DNA from: Canna indica | Taxonomy: Eukaryota; Streptophyta; Magnoliopsida; Zingiberales; Cannaceae | Reading direction: 5' to 3' | Length of the DNA stretch: 64,000 bases | Assembly: GCA_034359265.1 (NCBI GenBank) | Contig: CP136891.1 | Location: 8,880,501 to 8,944,500, forward strand | Shown: positions 46,371 to 59,300 of the stretch, piece after piece | Numbering within the stretch: position 1 is the first letter of the stretch | Layout of the letters: every line of letters begins with the position of its first letter | The notes under the pieces: model-generated | Told to the model about the DNA's origin: nothing | Databases searched by the model: none | Seen by the model: only the letters and a program-made list of their open reading frames with translations | Made by a program: the position numbers and the translations under genes

Positions 46371-47572
46371 TTAATTGACTCTCCGGCAATTTCGTCGGAC
46401 CTCCCCCTGATTCCCTTCTTTGACATTCATCAGGCCCATCTTGGTGACCGCCTGCTCGAAGTCCAGGAAGAACATGGCCTCGTTCATGGCGTATCCGTTC
46501 ACCACGCGCCGCGTCCGCGGGTCGCTGAACAGCGTCTGGTCGGACGACAGCACGCCCATCCCCCTCTGCAGCGCGTTGAAGTACCCCGTGTCGAACGAGT
46601 TCCTCGTCCGGTCGAACGCCACCCGCACGTCGTCGCCGTCGCCGCACGTCCTCGAGAGCGCCATCGCGAAGCTCGAGTCCATCACCGGGTCCACGTCGTT
46701 GGCCTCGTCGAAGTTGCTCAGCCTGTGCTTGAACGACGCGCACCTCGCCACGCCCAGAGTATGCCCTCCTGCAGAAGAAGAAGAGGACACGCGGTGTGAG
46801 AGGCGTAACCTCCCTTGCTAAATTTCCATGCGCATATTATCCGACCCCGAAGGTGTTCGTCGAAATACCTGACAGAGCCACCAGCTCCTGAGCAGTAAAC
46901 CCGTGCTTACCAAACATGTTTATGAGCTCTGTGCTATTGAGAGTTGGTGCCGGAAGGTTGATGGTGTCTTCAATTCTGGACCTTCTCCCATCCTTTCTCC
47001 CTCTCGGTATGTCATAATACGGTCCGCCAGCCTAAGAAGAACCAAAGCACAATCTTACTGCCTGAAGAGAACTCGAACTTTACTTCAGATTGGCAAAAAC
47101 ATACCCAGAAAACAGCTTCTCTAGCAGCCAACGCGACGATGTCTGCGCACGAAACAACTCCCGGGCATTGATCCTCTATCAATTCCTTCATTCGATCGAT
47201 GACTTCGTATCCTTGCAAGCTTAGGTTCGCAGGGGAGTCCTTCTCTGCCATGTTATCGTTTGTGGAATCAATGAGAACAGATCCATCACATCCCTGCACA
47301 AGTATGCAAAGAAATGATGAGTTCTATTATACTCTCAGCTTAATTATGCAAGAGAAATATGACGAGACCTGAACAAAGCAGTCATGGAAGTGAAGCCTCA
47401 GAAGCCCTGCAGCCAAACCGGGATTCCTATTGAGAGCTTGGTTTACTGTGTTGCTTATGATTTGCTCCATGAAAGGGCAGCTCATCATGTAATAATCCAT
47501 ACTTAGAGCATCTGCTCCACTGAAGAGCAGCGGAATTAGCAGCAGCAGCTTCACGATAGAAGAGGTAATCAT
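46371..47572 (-). CDS. Class III secretory peroxidase
   Basis: Four exons: 47572-47369, 47293-47105, 47031-46869 and 46768-46371 (204+189+163+398 nt, 317 residues), the classic four-exon class III layout. A signal peptide ([22 protein letters not shown]) precedes the mature start [11 protein letters not shown]. The distal haem site is [15 protein letters not shown] (Arg59, His63), the conserved [15 protein letters not shown] helix follows, and the proximal haem ligand is in LSGGHTLG (His188). The end is [29 protein letters not shown]. Such enzymes act in the cell wall or apoplast, oxidising phenolics with hydrogen peroxide; the specific member cannot be told. An in-frame upstream ATG exists at 47692 but would put an unusual sequence before the signal peptide. 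The last exon is GC-rich. Confidence 0.95.
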
Positions 47573-47676
47573 CTCGTATATGCTTTCTATCCGCTGACAG
47601 TAGCAGTTGCAGAGTGGTCTAATTGGGGAAGAATTAACTGATGCTATCTCTAGTCGCAAAGAGTTGAATGATGGTG

Positions 47677-47684
47677 TATATATA
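47677..47684 (-). promoter_or_regulatory. TATA box of the peroxidase gene
   Basis: TATATATA on the minus strand, 105 bp upstream of the start codon; good spacing for a TATA box. Confidence 0.55.
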
Positions 47685-47689
47685 CATTT

Positions 47690-49321
47690 CAAGAGTCCGT
47701 AAATTGCAATATTTTACAGAGGAGATTAATGGCACCAAGGAATTAAGATAGTATTATTCTTTCGGAGGTCAACAGTGTGCCAACTCTGTGCGCAATTGCA
47801 TGAAGAGTGCATGCGCACCTCATCATCGCCGACTCTCCACTTGCTGTTTAATGGCAAAATGGCACAAAGAACTGCAGTTAAGTCACTAAAATGGAGAGGT
47901 AGTGGCAACCAGCAAGAGAAGCAATGCCTACAACATAGAGATCGAGGAGAAACTAACATGAGCAACCTCTCCATAGAAATTTTATGCACAGATCAACATG
48001 AGCTTTGAATGAATCAACATGGACAATAAGTGAGTGAATATGAATTAGTGAACATGTCCACATTCACTAATTTTCTACTCATGTTCACTCGTTCATACAT
48101 TTTGTATGGAGGGGTTGCTTATAGATGTTGCACTCCATTGATTGAGCTTGGAAACAATTAAGCTGCCAGTTTCCAGTCTGATCAGTTCAACAAATACTGT
48201 TCAAAAAATTCAGAACAATAACAAATCCATGTTGGCCCTATCAAATTTGATTGTTTTGACTTATTTTCACTAGATATGACTGGTTCTTCACTTGGTTCGG
48301 CTTGGCCTTAATCTGAACCGGTTTGCAAATTAACTTGTTGAACCGGATGGTCTGAGACTGTTTTCAAAGCATTGAAGACTACCAGAGCCAGATTAAGATA
48401 TCTGGTCTAAGCTAGCAAAACATTTTTGGAAGAACTTTTTGATAAAGCAACACTGCATAGGATTGAGATTTGAGAGGTTTAAGTCAAAGTGGGGCAAAGG
48501 CAGCTGGTTCCCATGTTGGGAATGCCATTTCCTCTCACTGTCATCATCCTCAAAGGAATTGGATCACTCTTTGTTCAGAAAAGTTGGATATGGGCATGAG
48601 CACCACATGCACATAATGATGGCCGAGCTACAAGTTGGGTTGGATTATAATGGCCACAAGAATATTGGTTGTTTCATCAAGCCTTCAACTTTAGTTCTGA
48701 ACTGTTGAGTGTGATGCTAGCATGACAATCTTATCTTACTTAGGGTCATGATTTGCCTTAACTTGGTTTCCTTGTTTGGCTCAGATTCAATATTAAGACT
48801 TCCCAAGTTTCATGGCAAATATGCATACAATTACGTGTTTAGTAAGCATGCTATTTCTTTAATGCATCAGACACAGATGGGAATTGGAGAAAATAGACAG
48901 AGTTTGAAGATAACAGCAGACCTTGATTCTTTAATCTTATCATCAACTACTTTCTAATTGTTTGGACTTTGGAAGCTAAAAAGTTAAGCATTCACTTGAG
49001 GTGGATTGCCGTGCTGTCAGCACCTGGAGAAAGATGGCCGGCGGCAAAGGACAAGTTTCACTTCTTCACAAGTCACAACTCTTGCTGCAGCAAAAAGTAT
49101 TCAAGCACGTTAAGATTGAGCATATATGCATTGACCTTCTGAAGGTATGCTATTTAATTAGATTTTGCTTAGAATCCACAAGTTTGGTTCCCTTTTATTT
49201 GCAAACTGGAAATAGCCAAGTGTACACATTACAGAGTCAAATAAAGGCTTTCACACAAGAAGTCCTCCAATATCAAGTACTGAGTTAATAGTGACAGTGT
49301 TCACAAAGCAGGCATTATTGC
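47690..49321. other. Intergenic between peroxidase and MADS genes
   Basis: Several short frames but no recognisable gene. It would contain the peroxidase promoter on the left and the 3' untranslated region of the MADS gene on the right. Confidence 0.5.
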
Positions 49322-52300
49322 TCAGATCAAATTCTTTGCAGCAGAATTATCCTTCATTTCATAGCCAAGATGCAGGGCAGTCTGGTCTTGATGGTGAGAA
49401 TAGTGGGATGCTCCCTCCAACATGTTGACATGGTAGTAGTTCCTTGAATCATAAGTCGGAAGAGCGTCGAATTCAGCCCCGGTCGACACTATAACTTCTT
49501 GCTGTGCTCTCTCATTCTCTGCTACCTGAGAACTCCACAGAAGAAGACAGTGAAATAGACTTATAGCTAGTAGTGTCTTCAAGGTGCTTGAGAGATAGAG
49601 TTTGTCATTTTACCTTAGCTCTTAGGTAAATGTTGTCATTTTGAAGCTCAGCTTCCTGCACCTCTCAGTGCAAGGGAGAACAAAACACAATGAGTTATTA
49701 ATGTATTAAAATCAAACATTTGGATCAATCAAATGACATAAAATAAGGAAAACTTTATAGCTTCAATTACCCTTTTCTGCATATACTCAATTTCTGCAAA
49801 CAGCAGCTCATGCTGACAAGACAAATTAATTATACAGTGTTAGTGTAATGATATATTAATTGTTAGAAATTGCCATGATCAAAGATATATATTTACCTTC
49901 TTTGATCTGATCCTTGTGATTCCTCTTTCAAGTCTGTTCTCCAGTTGCTTGAGCTCTTTTACACTCAGTGAGCTCAAGGATTCACCCATCAAGTGCCTGA
50001 AATTGTGATAATTAGTTACAAAGCTTTAGCAAATTAGATTTTCTTTGCCACTATAATTTGTCACTAAAAGCTACATAATTTACAAAAAGAAAAGAGTTAC
50101 TTGTTTGCATTTTGTAGAATCTGTATCTGGTGGCGCAATTTTGCTGATTCTTGCTGGAAATATTGCTGAAATATTATCACAGCAAGACGAATTAAAAAAG
50201 ATGATTAATTAGCTAGGGTTAACTTTTCTTATAAGAAATTAATCCACTTTGTTAATAGATAAAAGGATAATTAATTAATTATATTTATTTTTATATATAC
50301 TTGCCTGAGAATTGGTGTCAATGGTGCAACTTGAATTGGAAGTGTTAGCACATGCTTTCTTGTACCTCTCAATTGTGGATTTAATGCTAAAGCTCCAAGA
50401 ATTCAATGATAGATAGGTTAGTAGATAATTAATAAGGCTAATCATCAAATAACAATTAAGTAATTAGTTAATATTAATCCACATGACAAGTGTACTAATT
50501 AAAATTCTATTTTAATAACGAAAACTATTAATATTGCCAATATTCTTGACGTTATTTTTTTTTATTTCGAAATGTCGTCAACTTTTTGTTATTATTATTT
50601 TGTGATTGAAATCTAGAAATATTTTTCACTTGCAAATTCTTTCCTATTTTGCAACAAGATATTGTCCAACACTCTCATATATAGTTCCATTGCAAAACCA
50701 TGCATGCAATAATTAATAAGATTATGCATGGATTGAGAGACAATATGAGTTAATATACTCATCAATGCACTTTCAACAATAATTCTATCCAAAAATCAAA
50801 ATGACTCCTCTCTTATCTTCTATTAAAAATTGTACACATTCACTTCAAGAAAATATTGCTTCTTTGTAAGTTGGCTAAATTTCATGCATGTGTACTATAG
50901 GCGTACTTGAAATTCAAATCATGGATTGAAAATTGACATCAAAATGAATCCCTTAATTAGTAATCTCAATTCATAAGAAGATAATAAATACTTAACCCTT
51001 CGGTTACGACCCACTTAATAAGATAATTAGTTTATCAGCTAAATAAAATATTTAAGATGAAGTTGATGATAGTATACGTCTATCAAACCTTATTAACAAA
51101 CATAATATACACTATACTTTTGTTGCAGGACTAAGCTCATTACAATCACCCAATTTTATGTTTGATGTTCTTATCAAGACCTAATTCAAAAGCTTGGAAT
51201 CACACCCAAATAGGCAACATGTAAGATTTAGCCTAGGTCTTGTTATGATATCATGTAAGACTTAGCCTATAGTAGCGACTCCACTGTTATATATGCTTTC
51301 ACCATATTTAGGACTAGGTCCTTCTCTGATAGCATTTATCATTCATCAAATTTATAGGTCTTAATCACTAACTTCCTATTGTTTAAGCTAAAATTAATAG
51401 TAGTACACCATCAAATCTTATTAACTAATATAATATCTAATATACTTCGTATGTGGAACTAAACCTAAGGTATTGCACCATATCACAAGCTTTCACATGT
51501 TAATTATTTAAATTTAAACAATTAATTATAAAACTAATTAACTTATAGCCTCTCTCTCTCTCTCAAGATAATTAACGTGGCATTTCGATTTATATAAATG
51601 AGATGAGAATACTTATTGTATATATGCATTTGCAAATTGAATTAATTTGTTCTATTTATATATTATACTTCAATCAATCAGCAGGGCTATTTACTTAATT
51701 TCTTGAATAGTAGATTTATTTCATTATAGAAAACACAAATTTCTGATCAATTAACTAGGATTAATTATTATTATGTCATTTAAACTAAAACAAGCTGTTT
51801 GTATTTCTCTCATTGCACTTAATTAGTAATTATACTTGATATATCATTGAATATGGACTTTGGACATCTCTAAATGCTCCAATTTAAACTTTTTTCTAGG
51901 TTTTTTATGCTAAGCTCTTATGTCCATTTTGATGTCTATTTCTGATTATATAATTCTCAATATTATTATTGATTTTGATGCAAAACATTGAAAGGATTTT
52001 GATATGTTCCTCCAACCACATTAATAAACTTTCTGTTAATTTGGTTAATATAATTTCTAGATTGAACCAATTAATTATATTTTATAATTTATTTAGTTTT
52101 ATCTAAATAGTTGATGGTCTCTAGTAGGATTTGGTGCATTAGTGGTGATTCGTATATATTACACCAATCTCATAATTAAAAATGTGAATTATAGAAGGAC
52201 TCAATTACATCAAAATAAGAGCTTATCGTAAAATGAAGACCTAATAAAAACTTTAACTTGGAGCATTTAAAAAGAATCTATTATTTGAAAAGAGAGAGTC

Positions 52301-54194
52301 TATTTGATGGTACCTGACATCAGGAGTCATATTTTTCAAGACACAGCAAAGTTTGTGTTACAACTCACTTGATGGGATAACTAGCCTATAATTTCATAGG
52401 CTTAAATCACTATCCTAATGAAAATATTTAAGCTAAGGTTGATAGTAGTACATCCATTAAGTCTTAATTATTAATCAACAGAATATCCAGTATACTCGTG
52501 ATGTAGACTAAACAGGAGTATCATAGTTGCGTTAAATAATGTGAATATAATTATTTAATGCCTTGTTTGGAACACGAATTTTAAATGGCCATTTTCAACC
52601 AATCATATGTTTAGAAGAATATTTTATACATACTACATACTATATATATATATATTCTTATTTTATCTGCATTAATTATTATTTATATATGTTAATACTA
52701 TTACCACAGAATTTAGATTAATTACAATTAAGTTAACTTCCATACACCTTAAATCTTTTTGCATCCTGTTATTGATGCTTCTTCTATTTCTTAATTAATT
52801 ATCCAGTTTCCAAGTCTCTTAGCCACTACTAAAAAATTAGTAATCTGCGACTGTCATTTTGCTAAGAAACAATTTTTTTTAGCTATATATGTATACACAA
52901 ACGAAAATTTTAAGTAGGTCTATTAAAGAAGATAAACCAATATATATTTCATTATTACAATACATGTAAATTAATTTTTATTTTTATTATACGGCAGACA
53001 TTCATTCAGGAAAATTGAAGGAAAAAAAAAATCCTACTTGTTTGCAGCTTCTTGATAATTATTTAGTTAAGCAATATGAATATATCTCAATATAATTATG
53101 ATTTGTGCAAAGAAGAGAACTTTCTATTATTCCATGTCCATGGAGTAATAAAAGTACATAAATACATAATATATATAGAAATCAATTTGTGGTGATAACT
53201 AGTTATATATTATAATCTTCATACTCAGAAGATTGTGAGCAAAATTTTATGAATATGTTTCAGTCAAATGAGAAATTAATTAACTGATAAACTTCTGCAC
53301 ATATCACGTTGGAAAATAAGCATGCAGATGAAAGAAATTAAGCAAGTTTCAGTAAAGCTGGTGTCAGCAGGTTGAATTCATGAACAGGAAATCAATCTAA
53401 ACGAGTGGAAACAAGTCGAATGATAATGAAACTGTAAGTATTTAAAATTATTTTATACTCATCATGCAAACAAGTAAACTGACTTTGAACAGAAGGAATT
53501 AATAGCATTTTAGCACCAAAATAGAAAGCAGACAGAGAGGAGCAGCAGTTTCCATAATTTTGTTACAAGACATCGTCGACAAAAGCTTGAGAAATTCATC
53601 AATCAGTGGCATATATTTGAACAGGTAATCTCTCAATTTTCAATGAAAGATTACCTGTTCAAATATAGGTGAAGACTTCTCTTTACCAAAAGAGAAATTA
53701 AATGGGAGTTTCTACAGTTGAAAATTAAAGAAGACGGAAGTGGCGACTGATAGAATAAGTTTCTTGAATTAGAAACAGAAGATCTTTTGGGCAAATATAG
53801 CTAGCAAGGGAAGAAGAAAAATTAAACTATCAGTTTATATTGATGTATATTAATTCTATGAGCATTTGGCAAGTTAGTTTTCGAAGATAAATATATGGAG
53901 ATGGAAAAAACTGGCAGATCGAATGTGGAAGAAGATAAATGCGTGCTACAAGTTCATGAATTAAGAACAAAGATTCAAACACCACCACTTGAATCAAAGT
54001 AACTAAAAAAACCTGTTATTGGAGTACTCGTAGAGGCGGCCGCGGCTGGAGAAGACAATTAGGGCGACCTCGGCATCACAGAGAACGGACAGTTCATAAG
54101 CCTTCTTGAGCAGTCCATTCCTCCTCTTGCAGAAGGTCACCTGCCTGCTTGTGTTGTTCTCGATCCTCTTGATCTCGATCTTTCCTCTCCCCAT
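49322..54194 (-). CDS. STK: MADS-box factor, SEEDSTICK/AGL11-like (D class)
   Basis: Seven coding exons: 54194-54013, 50386-50305, 50165-50101, 49996-49897, 49812-49771, 49655-49614 and 49525-49322 (182+82+65+100+42+42+204 nt, 238 residues). The 182, 100, 42 and 42 sizes are the usual MIKC pattern. The MADS domain (1-60, [20 protein letters not shown]) is AGAMOUS-type; the I region reads [14 protein letters not shown]; the K domain (about 88-175) includes [15 protein letters not shown] and [16 protein letters not shown]; the C-terminal AG motifs are [14 protein letters not shown] and [16 protein letters not shown]. The ending resembles monocot D-class proteins, which specify ovule identity; a C-class role is less likely. 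Intron 1 is 3626 bp, as is common for AG-clade regulatory introns. Intron 2 has a GC donor (CAG|GCAAGT). The ATG at 54194 starts directly at MGRGK. Confidence 0.93.
53613..53666. repeat. Perfect short hairpin in MADS intron 1
   Basis: Two perfect 19-bp arms (ATATTTGAACAGGTAATCT and its reverse complement at 53648-53666) are separated by 16 nt. Confidence 0.9.
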
Positions 54195-54562
54195 ATCCTT
54201 CAATTCCCTTTATGATCAGTTAATTTCTCTCCTTTCAATATTTGCATACATAGAAATTAGATGATCTATATATGCATGTATATATGTAATCTAGGCATCT
54301 AGCTAGCTAGGGTTTAATATATATTTCATCTTTCTTCCTATTAAGATTCATGGAAGACTACATATGATATATAAGAAAAGAAAAAATGGAATTTTGGAAC
54401 TCTAGCAAGCTCTTACAGTAAAGACTAAAGAGATCAGACAAGAAAAGATTAGAGCTTTCAGAAATATATACTTCAGTACATGCTTTGAGATCTAAAACTA
54501 ATTTCTTTCTTCGTTTGAGTTCCTCTTTTGCTATGATCCTAATTAATATAAACCTGAGCCAG

Positions 54563-54594
54563 CTTCAAGGTGCAAAACTAATTGCACCTTGAAG
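54563..54594. repeat. Perfect short hairpin upstream of the MADS start
   Basis: Two perfect 13-bp arms (CTTCAAGGTGCAA and TTGCACCTTGAAG) with a 6-nt loop, in the presumed leader intron of the MADS gene. Confidence 0.9.
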
Positions 54595-54967
54595 ATCCAA
54601 AAGAGAGTAATGAAAATAAGCCACCAAAAACAAACTGAAGGAGAGAGCCAGCAAAAGATTCTAGCTTTGTGCAGGATGGATCTCCAAGAAAAATAATGAC
54701 CCGTAATAATTATGTGAGCAGAAAGTTGCAAACTAAGAAGAAGTTGAAGATTGCGAGAAGTTAAGAAAACTAGTCGACTTCAGATCTACTTGGAACTGAA
54801 ACCGAAAGAAATGGAGGAAAGTGATTAAATTGACTTCTTCTTTCAGCTGGATGGCTCATCAGAAAAATGAAAAGTGGAAAATTAATATTGCTGTATACAT
54901 GTCGAGAGGAAGAAGAAAAAGAAGGTCGTATATATAAAATGGTGGAATCGATCGCAGCAAGAATTAC

Positions 54968-55080
54968 CAGAGGTTGAGATCTCTCCTGCGAGGAAGAGGA
55001 AAGGTTTGCAAGTTACGAGGCAATTAAGGGGAGGGAGGGAGGAGGAGGAGGAAGAAGAAGAGAAGGAAATGGGCACTGCA
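54968..55080 (-). promoter_or_regulatory. Probable 5' leader exon of the MADS gene, GA/CT-rich
   Basis: A donor-like CTG|GTAATT at 54968/54967 ends a CT-rich stretch (GGGAGGGAGGAGGAGGAGG on the plus strand near 55029-55050). AG-clade genes often have a leader intron ending near the ATG. Here it would run from 54967 to just above 54194, although the acceptor is not clear. GA-rich boxes like this are bound by BPC proteins in Arabidopsis STK; that role is only an analogy here. Confidence 0.4.
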
Positions 55081-55139
55081 TGGAGTTGGCATCGGATCTT
55101 GTGGGTTTCCTCTTAAAGAAGCGGGATGCTGTCCGGGTA

Positions 55140-55922
55140 ACTTGTCCCTGCGGATTGCGGTAACCTTTTTTCCTATATATATTATTTATTTCATGTAATT
55201 AACAGCTTAATATAAATAGAATAGAAGAGCAGAAGAGGTAACACGTTAAGGGGCGGTAATCACGTGACATGCACGCTGGCATAATAAATGTACAACTAAT
55301 ATATCTAATGTACATTTCATATATATGCTTTGATTAATTTACAACAGTTTACCAAAACCTGGACAGTGGGTTTAGGATTTAGGGTTCAGAAATTATCAAA
55401 ACTGAAACTAATATTTTTTAGTGTATCCTAAATGCCCTCGTATGTATGTTGTACGTAGTAATAAAAAGTAATATTTCAATTTTAATAAAATAATATATTG
55501 AACACACACAAAATACTCTTGCTTCGTATATGTCCAGACTGCGTCGCAGTTGTTCTACATTTTTCGTATATGTCCTTTTTCGATTAGCCGGAGTCAAGAT
55601 GAAACATCAAAATAATTCTTAGAACATTTTTCTCTCCTCTTGTGTCATCTCCTCCTTCTTCTTTTTTCCCTCAAACCGACCCTAGCTAACCTCCATGGAT
55701 TTAGGGATGGCACTTGGGAGAATTTGGGACAGCGAAGTCAATCCTATTTCATACTCATTAAGAAAATTCAATTTTGAACCCGTCCCAAATTATTTTGAAG
55801 GGAAATTTTCAAATTCATCCCACTAATTTAGTGGGCACCCACTGGATACCCATTTTTCGCCCGTTAATAAAAATTATATAAAAACGACTCTATATACTTA
55901 TCATAATATCTAATATGACTTA
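55140..55922. other. Intergenic, MADS gene upstream region
   Basis: Mainly AT-rich; probable promoter of the MADS gene at the left and a degenerate repeat from about 55700. No gene seen. Confidence 0.5.
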
Positions 55923-56316
55923 TAGGGATGTTCACGAGTCGGGTCAGGTCGGATTGGAAATTTTTCACCTCTCAAACCCGACCCGACCCGACCTAGTTTG
56001 TGTCGGGTCAAGTCGGGTAGTCGGGTTTATCTGTTTAGGTAAAAAAAAGTTTTTTAATAATATTTTTTTAAAAAAAATAAAAAATTATTTAAAATAAATA
56101 TATTTTTAAATATAAATATTTAAAAATAATTTAAAAATATAAATAATCGGGTCATCGGGTCGGGTCTCGAGTCATCGGATTTCAAATTCTAAAACCCGAG
56201 ACCCAACCCGATTATGATCGGGTTTGGTCAAATTGTACCCGACCCAACCCGACCCGATTATCCGACCCAACCCAACCCAAATAGGTCGGGTCGGGTCAAC
56301 CCAATGAATAGCCCTA
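55923..56316. mobile_element. GGGTCGGGT-rich hAT MITE, complete
   Basis: A 394-bp element starting TAGGGATGTTCA and ending TGAATAGCCCTA, with a perfect 8-bp target duplication ATGACTTA (55915-55922 and 56317-56324), the hAT signature. Both ends are dense in CCCGACCCGACC or GGGTCGGGT words facing each other around an AT-rich core. No coding capacity. This is the best-preserved of at least three copies in the window. Confidence 0.9.
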
Positions 56317-56324
56317 ATGACTTA

Positions 56325-59300
56325 TACAAATAATTAACAAAATTTATATAAAAAATGTACGTGTTCTACATACTTATCATATATAATACCTAATATGACT
56401 TATACAAATAGTTCAAAGAGTGCTCAAATATAAACTACAAGTTTCATGACAGTAAACATTCAAAAAAAATAACTATAACATTTAGTTCATTATTTCATTA
56501 CATTAAACACATTTATGATGTAAAAAAGATTCGTGTAAGAAGAGAATGAGAGGAGTAAATCGTGCTCGTGGGAGAGAGGCAGATAGCGGAGAGCCGAAAG
56601 TCTGCGGCGGTGCAACTGCCGTGTGACGGGAGAAGTAAATCTGTAGATGGGTGTCGCCGTGTCGGGCGATGGGGATGGGTGATCAATGGGATGGGCAGTA
56701 GGTGAGTAAATTGGTGAATGGGTGTTACCGTGTTAGGGTGTAGGTTTTGTAGGTGTAAAATACTTTTTAACCCTAATGAATTAAAATAGTGTATAGATGT
56801 ATACTTAGTTTTAATTAAATAAGATAAATTATATTGAATCCTAATTAAAAATACATAATTATTTTGCATACATGGATAATATGAGGGGTATTTTGGTAAT
56901 TTTATACTTAACGAGTTTGGAACGGATTTTAGACTAAAATCCCGAACCCATCCCAAACCCTACAGGATTTTTACATTAAAATCCTATACACATATATCTC
57001 GCGACCCAACAGGCAAAATTCGCTAAGACGCTAATGACCTATCAGGGTCTAGAATGGGTGAAATAGTCATTTACACAAACCCACTACCACCATACATGGA
57101 TTCCTAACATTGCGCCCATGACCTAACCCAAAGAAAGGGATTTCGAATGTTCTCAGGGCATTATAGCGGGCGGGGAAACAAGATAGGAGGGTTTTGTTCA
57201 TCAAGATTAATGGTGACGATACACTCCTAGACGCCAATAGCGACAAGGAATAAAAGAGGAGATAATAGGAGTTGGATTTTTTTTTATGTCTAATATACTA
57301 TTTTATTAAAATAGAATATTCAATGCTCTGTTACGTTAAAACATCACAGAAAGCATTTAGTATAAACTGATAAAATTAGTTCTAGTTTGGTAAATTATTT
57401 TTAAAGATTTGCTTTTGGTTAACTCGAAATTTAGTTCCAAATTTGATAAATTACTGATTAATTAAATAATCATTGTTTTTGTAAATATACGAAATTAATG
57501 TGTTTTACCTAGCTATATATATTCTTGATTTTTATTAAAATAAATTCAATATTATGTTAAATTGTACGAAAATAAATACTTTATTAAAAAAAAATATGTA
57601 AAACATGTAGTATAATTAAACTTGAAATAATAGCTCTTTTTAATCGTTTTGCCAACCTATTATTAAAAAAAATACCATTTACTTTTGAAATGACTCAACT
57701 AATTGAATCCAGTGGCAATTAAGTGAACAAGAAAAAAAGGGGATACATTCTTTAATTGGTTAATGTGAAACATGAGGTTAATTAATTAGGTCAATTTTTT
57801 CCTAGATCGTATTTTAATTAATAATATCAATTAATTATGTTTTATTAAGTTCAAGCCAAATATACCATATGCTTTATATACGCTAACAATTAACACGATA
57901 CGACATAATTATTAGCCTTGATGTACGCTAAAATAAAATAGGCGATTTATACGTTCATATATTACCAAACTACGATTCTTAATGTTAATATCAATATCCA
58001 CAAAGAATGCTGAATCACCCTCTTACTATATATCGATCATATTACCAAACTCGCATACTAATCTTTATCTTAACATTCATAGATAATGCTAATTATAGAG
58101 TAAATAATAAATTAATGAACATTACAAGACTTATAATAGTTTGTTTGTTTTAATGGATTAGATTGGATATGATAGAATATGATAACGAATAAAATAGGTA
58201 TGTTTATACTATATATAACATCAATTTTAGATTTTTTTTTAAAAAATAATTTATTCTAATTAATTCAAGCATCAAATAAATAAGGGATAAAAATTTATCC
58301 TACAAAGTAAATATGACTTAAGCCTAACAAACTATGTTGTTGGATGACGTATATAAAATATGTTTAATTAAATAAATAGTAAATATGACAGTTTTGAAAT
58401 ATACCAGCGCCGTGTAAAAGCTAGTAATTGCATGAGGACGACGTAGTGACAGCTATGTTCATGTAGTTGTGCCATCACTGTCAAAAATATAGGACCACAT
58501 GGCTTTTATTTATTGGACCACTTCTGATGGAAGATGAGTGGGTAAAATTAATCTTTAGAGGCATATAAATCAATCCACATGTCACCACCCTACCATATAT
58601 GTCATGTTTTCCATTTCAGTCCATCATATATGCATGAATAATTTGTGCCCCAAATTAACAAGCCTCAAAGGGGGACCATATATGCACCTTTTGAACCTTT
58701 TTAATTATTTAATTAATCAATTTCCTTGATTATGGATATTAATTGCATTAAGAATTTGGTGCTAACTATTCAGTTTCACTTTTATAAGCATGAATTATAT
58801 ATATATATATATACCTTGAAATTGAAATACATATTACTCAAATAAATATTAATTTTAAAAAGCATGGTATAAGGAATTATTTGTTAATTGCCTCTAAATA
58901 CTTCAGAATTTGAATTAGAATGTCTAATAGGATCCATGAATGCAGGAACTTACTTTGTAGCCTACATGTCACATCCATTTTCCAGTTTATTCTATGATTG
59001 CAACCTTTCTTTGGGTGTGTGGGGAAGCCACTGCTATCAATGGGAGTTTGGCCATTTTTGTGTCAAAGATTTAATTAATGCATCTTATGCTATTTGAGTG
59101 AAAAAGATGAAATATTCTCTCCTTGGTGGCATGTCAAAATTTTGCCTAGCTAGCTTCTTCCTCATTCACATATACTAATTAATCAAGATGCATTTTTATA
59201 TATTTGGCATGCATGAGAAGTATCTTTGTCTCTTCAGTTGATTAAACTAATTAAAATTTCCCCCCTTAAGTCAAATAACTATTTCCTAAATAGTTTGTGT

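Noticed and set aside
56513..56956. 147-residue minus-strand frame
   Set aside because: Lies in repeat-derived sequence, low complexity (His/Pro/Thr), no recognisable domain.
58888..59097. 69-residue plus-strand frame
   Set aside because: No domain, no splice context and no codon pattern to support it.
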